Origin: Arcuatula senhousia
Taxonomy: Eukaryota; Mollusca; Bivalvia; Mytilida; Mytilidae
Length of the DNA stretch: 64,000 nucleotides
Assembly (NCBI GenBank): GCA_963971305.1
Contig: OZ020303.1
Coordinates: forward strand, 43,140,106-43,204,105
Direction of reading: 5' to 3'
The notes under the pieces were generated by a model. That model ran no database searches. It worked only from the letters and a program-made list of their open reading frames with translations, and was not told the DNA's origin. Positions 1-10,998 of this stretch are shown here, one piece after another; positions within the stretch are counted from its first letter, which is position 1; every line of letters starts with the position of its first letter. A program made the position numbers and the translations under genes.

Positions 1-1212
1 ACAGTTAATGAGAAACTGCAAGACCACCAGGCAGGTTTCAGAAATTACAGATCATGAACTGACCAGATAGCATCACTTCGCATTATTATAAATCAGTCCA
101 TAGAATGAAACTCTCCACTCTAGATCAGTTTAAGATAACGAGAAGGCTTTGACAGTCTGGGCAGGGAGATTTTATGGAAACTGTTAAGACATTAAGGATT
201 GCCATAAAAGTTTATAAACCTGATCAGAAACTCATATGAAGGAATGTCCTGTAGAGTAGTGCACGCAGGCAACTAACAATTTCAGAGTCAAGACCGGAGT
301 AAGGCAAGGAAGGTTGCTATCACCTTTTTGTTTCTTTTTGCCATAGATTGGATCATAAAGACCATATCCAGGGGAAAGAGAAACGGAATACAATGGACAC
401 TCTGGAACCAGCTATATGATTTGAATTTTGCGCATGATTTAGCACTCCTGTCACACAATCATTTACAGATGCAGGAGAAATCATCAGGACTACTCGGAAC
501 CTCAGCTACCAAAGAACTCAACATTCACAGAGAAAAGACCAAGATCCTTAAAGTAAAAACACAATAATAACCCAGTAAGTCTAAATGAATATTCGCTACA
601 AGAGGTAGTTATTCACATACCTTGGCAGTAAAATGGACAAACAGGGAGGTACAGATGCTGATGCTAAGACCAGAATCGGCAAAGCAAAAGCAGAATTTAC
701 GGGTATCCAGCTCAATCATCTGGAATTTGCGAGTCATCAGCAGGAACATCAATCTACGACTTTTCAACACTAACGTGAAATAAGTCCTCCTGTATGGTGC
801 AGAAATCTAGAGATTTACTAAGGCCACCAGCCATAAGATCCATACATTTGTAAACAAATGTCTTCGATTTATGCTTTCTATCCGCCTGCCTGAAACCATC
901 CGTAACAAGGAATTATGGAGAAAGACCGACCAGTGTCCAGTTGAAGAAGAGATCTGTAAGTGAAGATAGGGTTGCCTAGGACATACCCTACGAAAGTCGA
1001 GTGGCAACATCAATAGGCAGGCGCTAACATGGACATCCCAAGGAAAGAGAAAACGAGGACGACCGAGAAACATCTGGAGAAGGGACGTGGAATCAGAGGT
1101 TAAGCTGATAGGCCAGACACGGGGAAAACTGCAACAAACAGCAAAGAACAGGCAGTGCTGGAGGACTATCGTCGATAGCCTATGCACAAGGAAAGGCGAA
1201 GGGCCATTGTAA
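1..1212 (+). mobile_element. Decayed LINE (non-LTR retrotransposon), reverse transcriptase and 3' end
   Basis: Broken reading frames along the plus strand read as the second half of a non-LTR reverse transcriptase. Near the left edge the text reads DQAGFRNY. About 40 codons later comes EKAFDSL, then an RT block ending VRQGRLLSPF. The catalytic box is FAHDLALLSH at about 429-458, where functional enzymes have FADD, so one catalytic aspartate is lost. After several frameshifts, 820-1212 reads as the usual tail of this protein, including GKRKRGRPRNIWRRD and a Trp/Arg-rich end. The element is cut by the left window edge and has no intact frame. It is a dead copy. The clade is not certain. Confidence 0.8.
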
Positions 1213-4200
1213 AGTTAGTAAGTTCTGACATTTAGTACAATTGCTTGGCAGTATATTAATATGTGCATATAAGTTTCGTGGAAATCGGTGAAATAAAATT
1301 TGAAAAAAATACAGACTTTGAATTTTTGAACACTTAAACATAAAAGTTTTTTTTATAACAGTTTTGAAACGACAGAACCCTTTTTGATTTTGTCAGTATT
1401 AAATATTAAATATTAAAGATAATTTATTGACATATAGCGTAAACCAAAATAAGTTTTTACGACAGGTTTATTACATGCGTGGTGCCGAATTGTGCTAAAC
1501 ATATGCAAAATAAAGCTTGTGTTTATTCAAATAAATTTAATTGAATGTTTTACAATGAAATTAAATCTTCAGATAATATTAGATGAGATATATTCCAGCT
1601 GTTTATACATTGACAAATTCTTTATAGCAATTAATAGTTGCCCTTAGCTAGAGGCCATCGCAGTGATTAAGAACAAATTTAGAATCAAAATGTATAACGG
1701 TTGTCTAATGCCTTATGGTTTATGTAACATACAATGAGCAATAAGGTTTTTTTCTCTAAGAAAAGTAATTTATCAATGCTTATAAGGAATGATCTAAGTA
1801 CGTTAATTATAATAATGTATGTATCATTATATAGGTTAGAAGTCGGATATGACAAAGCAAAATATCTCTGCAAGTTATCTTTATTAATCTTGTGCTTTTC
1901 AACTGCATATTTTTTGTTCTTTTGAAAGCATCAAATGAATTTCTTTTTAAGCACGACTGCCTTTTATTTATGTGATGAGTTGATAATGTTTAAAATATTT
2001 TTTTTATATTTACTAGTCCATGGTTTAAAAACTATGTTGATTTTGTCCTTTTGGCATGATTTCTTTAATACCTGTGCCTAAAATAATATTTCAAAATATG
2101 AAATAAAATTATGATGAAAAGCTAGTTTTCTTTTGAAATATGATTTCATTTTAAAGCCCATTTTAGGCAATAAAATGTGACAACTACTAGATAATTTCAT
2201 CTTAATATTTCTATATTTTATCTAGTCAATTTTTATCTGAAAGAACTAGATTTGAAAAAAAAAGAGAAAATTATGTGGTGATTGATTACATTAATTTCGA
2301 AAGGTTAATCACTTAGACATCAATAACATTTTCTAAATTTGAAAAAAAAAGATATTTGTAAAACACTTCTGAGTTAACTTCAAATATTACGAGTTATACA
2401 TAAGATGTTATGATCTTCTTGCAAACTCCTCAAAAAGATCTTTTTTTTTCAAATTTCAAAAGAAATATTTTTTAACACTTAATATGTATTGAAGAGTAAA
2501 ATGAATTTAAGATAAACTGACAATATTACAACTTAGTCAATTTTACCCGCGTAAACACTTTTCAAAATGGGGAATGTACTTTTAAATTGGATCAAAAACA
2601 AAAAAAGGTTTTATTTTATTTAATTTGATTGCACAGGAAGAAGACAAGCGACAAACTTGAATCGAATCACAGATAGTGAATACAAAATATCAAGAGTCTG
2701 TGATAAGTAGTTGTTAAGAAAACTAGTTTGTTTTTCACTTGCTGTCGTATTATTAACCAAAATATTCACTCCACATGTTTACGGTGTCCACTGAACGGTA
2801 GTATCAGAGTGTGGGGAAAACTTATATGATTGTAACAAAGTGTTTAGCTAAAGAGGCCTATTGATGCTTTCTCATTTCCTTATTTTGCCCTCGCTTGAAA
2901 CAAACTCTTGAACCGCGTCTGCAGTTTATGATTTAATGTCGCAAGGTTCAGATTAATCTTGATCACTTCAGAATACCAGCTTCAAAGGTTGGAATTTATT
3001 TGTCTTAATATCTGGGTCTGTGCTTTTTTTCGTAGTGTACGAAATTCGTCATTCTTTTAGTCTGTGGTTCGATTTAACTGGTCCACTTTATAGATATATT
3101 GAGCGGCGTTATGAGTAATATTCCCATGTAAATTATTATTTTGATCTTAATATGATTTTGTTACAATCCACGTGAATCAACTAAAAAATTTTAAGTCAGA
3201 TAATGATTTTATTTTAAATATTTACAAGTTCATAAAAATGTAAATGCCAAAGTTGGTTTTCAGGGGGCATTAGTGTTCGGGTTCGTTTGTTGATCCGTCT
3301 GTTCGTCCTTCCAAAATGTTGCGTGATGGAGAATTATACGTCTTCAATCAAATTTGAAACACAAACGTCGTTTCAATATAATCATGTGTAATTTTGATGT
3401 GTTTTGCGACTAAAGTCACATGTTTTTTTGTTGCTCAGAGATCAGATTAACCTGATTATTCCTGTTTTCAAGTATAATGTACACCGTCTTTCATTTGAAA
3501 TGATTTTATAGTTCAACAGTTTCAATCTGACTGACTACTATAGTAATTGTTGATTGTAAAATGTGTGCTCGATAAATATTTTAATTGGGCCAACTTAAGA
3601 TTGGTTGCCAAACGAAATCTTATAATGTATGGGGAAGATAACGTTGATTGTCCCGTCCCTTTAAAAAGAGAGTAGGATATATATATTAACCTGTTGTAAG
3701 CACACTGTCGTCGAAAACTGCTAATGGCTGTTCCCCCTGTACTCGCATTGGTCCACTACCAGACACATTAAACTATTCTTGTTTAAAACACGATTTCACA
3801 AGAAAAATCCTGACTGAAGTTTCTAGCGCCATTTGGGGCGTGTTGGATGGGGGTTCGGGCTATTAGGGTTTTGATCTGATTTTTATTTCAAAACTGTGTC
3901 AAGACAAACTATTTATGTCTCCTTACTTCACGATACTGCTTTATTCTGTAGTTGTTGTTTTGTCGACATAAGCTCAACATTTCCAATATAGGTAAATTCT
4001 GTTTTACTAAATCCATCTAAATTTTATAGCTTACATATACACATTCCATACGAATTTGACACATCAAAATGTGCAAGTTAAAGAGAGATAATTCAATGGC
4101 TAATAATGTCTTGCCCAAACACTTGACTTTAAACGGCAATTTTCGTAATATGAAATAGACATTGCCTGACTGCGAGCCGAGCATACTTCTGATAATTAAA

Positions 4201-4920
4201 GTTTGACATTTTTTTGTAAATACATGGTGAAAAAACTCTCCACATTCAACATGAAACAGAACAGATGGATCCTATTTTTGCTCTCATATGACGGAGTTCC
4301 ACACTCAAGTTGAATAATAAAATCTTTTTGAAATCAAAATATCAATTCTAAAGAACCCCATTCCCGCAAAGACGTGGACACTTTTGATACTGAAACATTT
4401 GTTTTTTCTAGTCATTTATTAACATGTGCGAGTTGCGTTTTGGAAAATTTCCGAGTCACCCGAATGAAATATTTTGAATGATTAATTTTGAACTGAAGAA
4501 TGTTAACGTGTTAAATGTGCGATTGTAAACATTTTTAACAAAAGAATAAAAAAGATTTGATTTCGAATTGATGCAGTGAAATATAATTATATTTATGAAA
4601 TTTATTTTGGTGCATTTTCTAGAACGTTCAATTTGGGACAAGATGTTTGGGGATATTGAACATAAAATCGATTAAAATTTGATTACTACAAAAATAAAGC
4701 AACTCATCGTCATTAGAATATTTTTTATCTTACACATTATAACATAGAATTCTTTTTGGAATGCGACAAGCAAAATGGGTAATATTTTAACATTCACTGA
4801 GAAGCATATCCGGACAAAAAAAAATCAATATCAGCATTAGACAATTTTTTTGCGGGAACTTGCCGTAGAGTTTAGACTTAGTCAGGTCTATCGTAGGAGA
4901 ATAAACCTTATTCGCAATAT
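1213..4920. other. AT-rich intergenic stretch, no gene seen
   Basis: I see no coding frame, RNA gene or complete transposon here. It contains poly-A/T runs and one imperfect inverted repeat at about 2076-2168, with arms reading gcctaaaataatatttcaaaa and ttttgaaat...ttttaggc. A stretch at 3868-3915 shares wording (ttatttcaaaactgtgtcaag) with 10655-10680, so part of it is dispersed repeat. Confidence 0.5.
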
Positions 4921-4924
4921 ATAA

Positions 4925-5740
4925 ATATATAGGATAGAAAGAAGCAGAGGTATCAAAGGGGTAACCGAATGTCAAAAGTCCGAAAGGGCAGAGACAAAAC
5001 CAGTAAACACCAACAAGAACGGGACAAAAACAGACAACATGTAAAACATGGAAACACAAAACAACTGAATATCAATCAACAACGCGAACTCCAGTCGAAA
5101 CAAGAGTGAACTCAGGTGCTCCGGAAGAGTAAGCAGTTCCTGCTTGCTATAGCACACCCGTCGCGTTGCCAATAGTCTATTCAGCGTGTCAAATCCGGTA
5201 AAGGAAGAAAAAACAACACCCTATGACAAACCAACATCTGCACTCATCTGAGAGATCGAAATTCCATATTTGTCTATAAGTGCATGATGTCTTCCGTAAA
5301 ATTTCTTGAGCGAAGACAGCAACCGAGGAGCAACATAACCCTGTGTGATCAATTTTTGCGTCAGACGTGTCGCTCTGCTAAGGAAATCGATGTAAGTCCC
5401 GCGCACGCTCTGGAGTAACGAATCAATTGAGATACGTAAACTCCATAAGCTGGAGCGGACGGAATGTTGCTACACAAGAAGGGAAAGTTGACGATTGGAA
5501 AATTGAAGTCGTCACGTTTGTCATAGAGCCTTGTTGAAAGTCTTCCTTGAGAGTCAATTTCGAGATGTGGGCTAAATATGAAGCAGACTTCCTAGAATCC
5601 GTTGTGTCCTTTATCTCAAGCTCCTGGGGATATATGAGATGAGAAAGTCACCAAATCGAGAATTGTTTAGTGAAAGGACATCATCAATATAACGGAACGT
5701 GAGGTTGAAAGAGAGAGCTAGTCTACGGTCTTTTTACTCG
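4925..5740 (-). pseudogene. Penelope-like reverse transcriptase remnant, C-terminal half
   Basis: Reading the minus strand from 5740 downward gives the RT catalytic box FRYIDDVLSLNN. It is followed in broken frames by an ELEIKDTT-like stretch, a DKRDDFNFPIVNFP-like stretch, and a clean 61-codon end at 5406-5221 with LTQKLITQGY and KKFYGRHHAL. This order is typical of the long Penelope-like reverse transcriptases common in molluscs. There are at least four frameshifts or deletions after the YIDD box. The bases between 4925 and 5220 look like the 3' flank of the same repeat. The matching N-terminal half lies at 9712-10560 on the same strand. Confidence 0.7.
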
Positions 5741-5760
5741 GAAGCCTTCGGCTTCCGAGT
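5736..5760. repeat. Perfect 11-bp stem with 3-base loop
   Basis: The sequence reads actcggaagcc, ttc, ggcttccgagt. The arms are exactly complementary. It sits at the upstream break of the reverse transcriptase remnant and may mark the end of an inserted element. No function is claimed. Confidence 0.75.
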
Positions 5761-7422
5761 CTTGTCGGAGAAAAGATGAATGGAAGAAGGCGCGCTAAAC
5801 TGTTATAACTCGTTGTCACCTCGCTAACTCTCGTAGAAATGGAATATAGCTCAAAATAGGACCAGATTAGAAAAAGTGATGGCCTCATTACTACAAATTA
5901 ATGATATTCAATTAACCTTCCGTGATAAGAATTTTTTCGATGGATAGTTGTGCGATTCTTTCATAATGTACGTTTCTATAACATATTAACATACCATTTC
6001 ATTGAATATCTTATAATTGAGCACTAAAATATCGTAATATTAATTAAATGTGGGAGGGTAAAATAATTTCCGCGTGTGCGGAATATTGCGTATTTATAAA
6101 TAATTGTGTGTCGGACTAGTTTTACGGTGTGTTTACATATTCATGTTTCCGATACGATGATGATACCAACCAATCGGCAACGAAGATAATAAACTTCGTC
6201 ATGAATATTTAATGCCTTAGGCCAATCGGGCCAATCAAATCATCGCTTCTATAACGTTAACATGTGCTTTTTATCGTTATAAATGTAAACAATCAAAATG
6301 GAGTGTTACGACTTCGAATTGGAATTTGTTAGGCGTGAAAGAAATGAAACCTTTTCGCGAAACACGATTGACAATTTGGCACGTTCAATTTGATGAACGA
6401 AAGGATGATTATCTTTCGATACATACAAGTGGTGAGAAAAGTATGTGCTACCAATTAGCTTTTCAAGTGTTTTGGAAAGGGAGGCATTAGAAATAAATTA
6501 TGCAATGTCCCCAGTGATTACCTCGTTGAAATCCATATGTAAGATTTCTTTTCTATGAACATACATAGGGAGGGCAGACGGTGGTTTAGGAGGTAGGAAT
6601 TATCCGTGGGTTTCCGACGATGTCCTTGTTTGAAGCGTTTGAAAATATGCATTTGATATGTTTGATGTTTGATGTTTGCATTTACGATGGACCGAGTCGT
6701 GAGGATACAAAGCTGCCTGTTCCAGAGAAAGAACACTGATATATCCTGCATTTGGTTTATAATAGTTTTTTTTATAATAGGTTGTTTTATAATAGATTAT
6801 AATATTTGTTTAATTAGATGTGTAACATTTACTAGAGTACATGCATATTGTATCAACTGTGGGCCTAAGCTGCCGGACATGCAAAATAATTCAGAATGCC
6901 TTTTTAATATGTATTGGGTACGGGAATGGTTTCCCAAATCTCGGGTACCAAAAAAAGAATTAAATAAGGTTACTCCGGATTTACATGTACATTGTACTGT
7001 TACTCAAAAACTCAAAGAAATAAAATGTTACAAAAATAAAAGCATAATAAATTGTTGATATACATACATGTACAAGACTCGCTTATTCGCGAGGGTTTTA
7101 ATGGGGTCCTTTTAAACTTAATGGAGCAGCCGCCTTAAATGTAATGTAAGATCAGGCATAAGATGTATTTTAACCAAGTGCATGTACATGTATATACAAA
7201 GACATTTTTAGTTAATGTATATCATGCATGCCTTGTGCGTTAGGTTGTACATAAGGTATATATTCTATCGCGGGCTCTGACTCAAAAGTAAGAAATCACT
7301 GACTCACCCACCCACTTTTCTAGATAATATACAACTTAAAATTATGCTTGCATTAATGGGGGAATGCATTTTTCTTCCAAGGCTGGAGGATCACGTCTTA
7401 ACATAAATGTAAAGAGTGGTAG
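5761..7422. other. Intergenic; CCAAT-rich stretch, no supported gene
   Basis: No supported gene. Three CCAAT motifs in the same orientation lie at 6170-6174, 6222-6226 and 6231-6235, followed by TATAAA at 6278-6283. The first ATG after them, at 6298, opens only 31 codons. The longest open frame, at 6669-7058, has no protein-like character. The motifs could be the relic of a promoter. Confidence 0.35.
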
Positions 7423-7611
7423 AAAACAACTTTTAAAGATGTAGTAGAATGCTTGTGCCAGACGTGTGGTGTTGGATGCTTGGACTTGCATCATTTAAAA
7501 TACCCTGAACTTAAAGCACCACTCAAAACAACGTATTGGCTGTGCCGAAAGTGTCATAAAACATCGGGCCTTTATTATTATGTGTACTCGGGCCTTTATT
7601 GTGTGTATTAA
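7423..7611 (+). other. Cys/His-rich open frame, possible terminal exon or relic
   Basis: A 62-codon frame opens directly after a TAG that could also serve as a splice acceptor, and ends in TAA. It reads ...ECLCQTCGVGCLDLHH... and later ...YWLCRKCHK. The CxC-x2-C-x3-C, HH and C-x2-CH spacing resembles a zinc-binding knuckle. A polyadenylation-like AATAAA overlaps the stop at about 7611. There is no start codon, and I do not recognise the family. It may be the last exon of a gene, or a transposon relic. Confidence 0.3.
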
Positions 7612-7819
7612 ATAAAAATGAAAATCTGTCGAAGTAAAAAATGTACAGCATGTACAATGATCAGCTTACTAAATTGATGAAATGTATTTTCCTACACTAA
7701 ATTTGTTATAAACAAGTAGTGTGTGTGCCATTATCATATGCATGTCATGTTTATGATATTAGAATAGACTTGTTTCAGTGTTATTTAATTTGTTGTATTG
7801 ACATTTTTCATATTCGTGT

Positions 7820-8890
7820 ACATTGATTTTATGGGTCCCCCTTTTTTAAAGGGCCAATAATGTTACATTCTTGTTTGTTCCCACGATGACTTTAATTCTG
7901 GTTAACCAAATGCTGTGAAATTTTATATTTTGGGGTCCCCCTTTTATTTGTGTATAAACTAGGGGCCCTTAAAGGACAAAAAATTTAAACAAGGGGTTGC
8001 ATTAAGTCGTACACCCGCTCGACCATTCAGAAAACAGGTATAGTAGATGACCGAAATGACATGGAAAGGGGAGGCACGGTACAACTCATCATGCTTAAGC
8101 CAGTTAAGCTTTATACCAAATTTAAAATAATTCCCTTTAGTAGAAGCCGAGAAATCTTTTAGGGAACATTGTCTATTTTAGTCTTAACTCGGCTCTAAAA
8201 AAAACAGGATGTAGATGCGTAACTTACCTAAAAGTGAGGACACGGTACAACGCATCATGCTAAAGCTGTTTACTGAATTTGAAATCAATTCCTTCAGTTG
8301 AAGCCGAGAAATCTGTTACGAAAGTTTTTTACGGACGGGCAAACAGATAGATAATGTGATTGCAATACAGCTCCCTCTCTTACGAGTATGGGTAAAGTAT
8401 TATATTTAGTCCCACAATAACTTTGGTTCTGGTTGGTCAATTGTTATGCTATGTCTTACCATTACACCATAGATGGGATTGATTATGGGGTCCTCCCTTT
8501 TTTTCAATAAGAAATTGATGGCCATTAAATGGGCAAAAATGTTCCATTAATTTTTTCTATTTCTGGTCCATTTTTTTTCAATTTAAGTCTTATCAAGCAG
8601 TGGATGCAAATTGAAATATTTATAATTGCAACCCCATATTTTCCGTTACTAAATTAGGGACCACAAGGGGGAAAAGTGAAAGCAGCAAGTATTTCTGAAG
8701 CAGCATTTTTTGGGGTCTGCTTTTGCAAAAAAGTGTTGAATTCCTTGTAAAAAGTGGGTGGAAAGTTCACCAAAGGTGGCATGCGTTAAAACAACTTTAT
8801 CAGTCTACCATGGGCATAATTTGCCTCAAACATACAACGTTCATGCAACATGTGGCGGTCGTATCATGCTGCACTCGGCGAAGCTTTTTA
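7820..8890 (-). repeat. Decayed copy of the tacgaccgca-ended dispersed repeat
   Basis: The right end reads gcggtcgtatcatgctgcac at 8856-8875. This is the reverse complement of the left end of the better copy at 54898-56178. Inside are divergent copies of the 'ggcccctt...gggggacccc' text, at 7840-7990 and 8400-8540, as in that copy. A different repeat with the wording 'gaagccgagaaatct' is interleaved at 8030-8340. No protein is encoded. Confidence 0.55.
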
Positions 8891-9711
8891 CTCGAAAATA
8901 ACTAAGAAATTTTACAGATATCAAATTTCTGTTAATAGCAAAAAAATGTGCCAAAAAATGTTTTCATCAAAAATCAGATACAGACCATATTTTTTATGAT
9001 AAAAAACACTGTAGAACAAAATTTCATGGTTTTCATTTTCCACAAAGTCCTACAAAAAGTTTACGGCTAAGAAAAAAAAACCAGAGTTGTTGAAGCGTGA
9101 AAATGAGTTCAGGGTTACACAGCATGGTGTGATTAGCGTAAACCACAACCCCAACCGTCTAAGAATTATCAGATGCCTAGTTTTTATACTTTCCATGTAA
9201 TTAAACAAAGATGTTTTGTTATGTCTAAAAAGACCTTATTTCATATAAGAGTCGTTGAAGCGTAAAAATGGATCATGGTCACATGGCATATATAGAGCCA
9301 GTTGCGTAGATCACATCCCCCTGTCAGTATACCAAATGTTTAGGTATGTATATTATACTTTTCATGTTACTAATTTTTCCACAAAAGTCTACAAAAAGTT
9401 TATCAAACCAGTATACTATAGGATAAAGCTAATCATACAAAATATAAGACCACTATCTTATATAGTTGCATGTTAGAAAACCGTGATGTACTTTATATTT
9501 TTACAGTATACCGGTATTATTTTGGACGGACGGACGGACGAATTTACAGTGTAAACAGTATACAGTCTTTGAGTGGGGGATTACTCAGAAGACGACAAAA
9601 TTAACTTAGAAAGTGATATTTTCATAGAATACACTAGTTTCAGAACTCAACTGAACATTTGTAAATCAGCATACGCTAACATTTAGGAAACATTCTGACT
9701 TCCGAGTTATT
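8891..9711. repeat. Diffuse direct repeats
   Basis: Two diverged copies of a block beginning gttgaagcgt occur at about 9088 and 9252. Two copies of 'cctacaaaaagttta'-like text lie near 9048 and 9390. A short ggac tetramer run lies at 9523-9539. No coding frame is convincing. Confidence 0.45.
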
Positions 9712-10560
9712 AGTACCAACGGTACTTTGATTTGTCTAGAAGAGATTGTAAGAAGTCTGCTTCATATGAATGAAGAAACAAATCAGCAAGCAAAGGTGCA
9801 TAATTAGTGCCCATTGGAATCCCTATTGTTTGCTGAAAAACACGTCCACCAAACTGAACAAATATGTTGTCAATAAGAGGTTGAGCATGTCGATTATTTG
9901 GTCTTCTGTAAATTTGTTCTTTTTCTTAGACTCATTGATGACAAAGTAAGTCTTGGTATAATCGACTACAAGAAATTTGTACCTGCGTTTTCCATTCTTT
10001 TTGAAAAAGCTGCGTTTAATCAGCTGTGCCAATCGCGATTTCAGTTGTTCATGTGGAATAGAAGTGTAAAGTGTGGAGAAATCGAATGTTTTGATGCTGT
10101 TACAAGATGAAACTGATTTAGAGTTAAGAATCTCCATCAGTTCTTTCGAATTTTTCAGGAACCACATTTGATTGACACCATTTCCAGAATAACAACAATC
10201 GTAATATTTCTGGAGGCCGGATTTTATTGCCGTAAGTATTGAAGTCAACAGAACTGAAAGAGGCTTAGTTGTAAATTTGGATGACCCTGCAATGAAGTGC
10301 TGTATGTATGGATTTTTATGTTATTTAGGAATCCAATACAGGGATGGAATGTCATTATTACTGCCACCAACAGAAAGGCCGAAGGAGGAAATGACAGATT
10401 TGTGATTGTCAATGATTTCCTCCTTAGACAGTGTTGTAGCCATGTATGTGGTGCTATTGCTGGTACAACCAACCCCCAATTCAGCTGTTAAACAGTCAAT
10501 ATAGTGTTTCTTGCACACAAAAATGATGTTATTTGGTGCTTTGTCTCTACAGACATTACT
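9712..10560 (-). pseudogene. Penelope-like reverse transcriptase remnant, N-terminal half
   Basis: Read on the minus strand from 10560 downward: a KAPNNIIFVCKKHYIDCL block, then IPSLYWIPK, a stop, HKNPY, then a 141-codon frame (10248-9823). That frame carries KTFDFSTLYTSIPH (the first catalytic aspartate box) and RYKFLVVDYTKTYF. After a frameshift it continues QQTIGIPMGTNYAPLLADLF and HSYEADFLQ. These are RT motifs A and B in the order seen in mollusc Penelope-like elements. The YIDD box is missing and the frame ends near 9712. At least two frameshifts and one stop make it inactive. Confidence 0.75.
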
Positions 10561-10655
10561 CTAATTACTCCGTCCGAATTGCCAGACTGAGTAACGAGGA
10601 TCCCTTTTGTGCCTTCGGTTTTTCAAATGGACTGATAAAGTTTTTGGTCTTGGTT

Positions 10656-10661
10656 TTTATT
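10656..10661 (-). terminator. Candidate polyadenylation signal of the EGF-TIR gene
   Basis: AATAAA on the minus strand (tttatt on plus) lies about 340 bases after the receptor stop codon. It is the kind of position expected for a 3' UTR, but it falls in repeat-like text and I have no transcript evidence. Confidence 0.3.
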
Positions 10662-10998
10662 TCAAAACTGTGTCAAGGCATAAACTACTTATTTAGGTTT
10701 ATACAATTTGTACAGTGAAAATAAGTAATAATGCACACACACAAACGGCTGTTACATTCATTAATCCTGCTATTGTTGATTGAAACAAGCTTTTAACTAC
10801 ATGAATAACTTATGTGCATCAAGTACTATTTGTTTCTTTAACATTTTTGTAGCCATAAACGCTATAGTACATGCATTACTCGTTGCGAAAATTCAATTAT
10901 TTTCTTCTGTTAATATTTAGATTTACGAATGTTGAATTGTTCGTCTATATCAGTACCACCGTTTTAAAACATTTGGTTTTTATAGCCTTGTACAAAAT

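Noticed and set aside
807..1187. 126-codon minus-strand frame
   Set aside because: Antisense of the LINE 3' coding end, which explains the sequence better.
6669..7058. 129-codon plus-strand frame
   Set aside because: No domain, repetitive ttttataatag text, poor codon character and no splice or promoter support.
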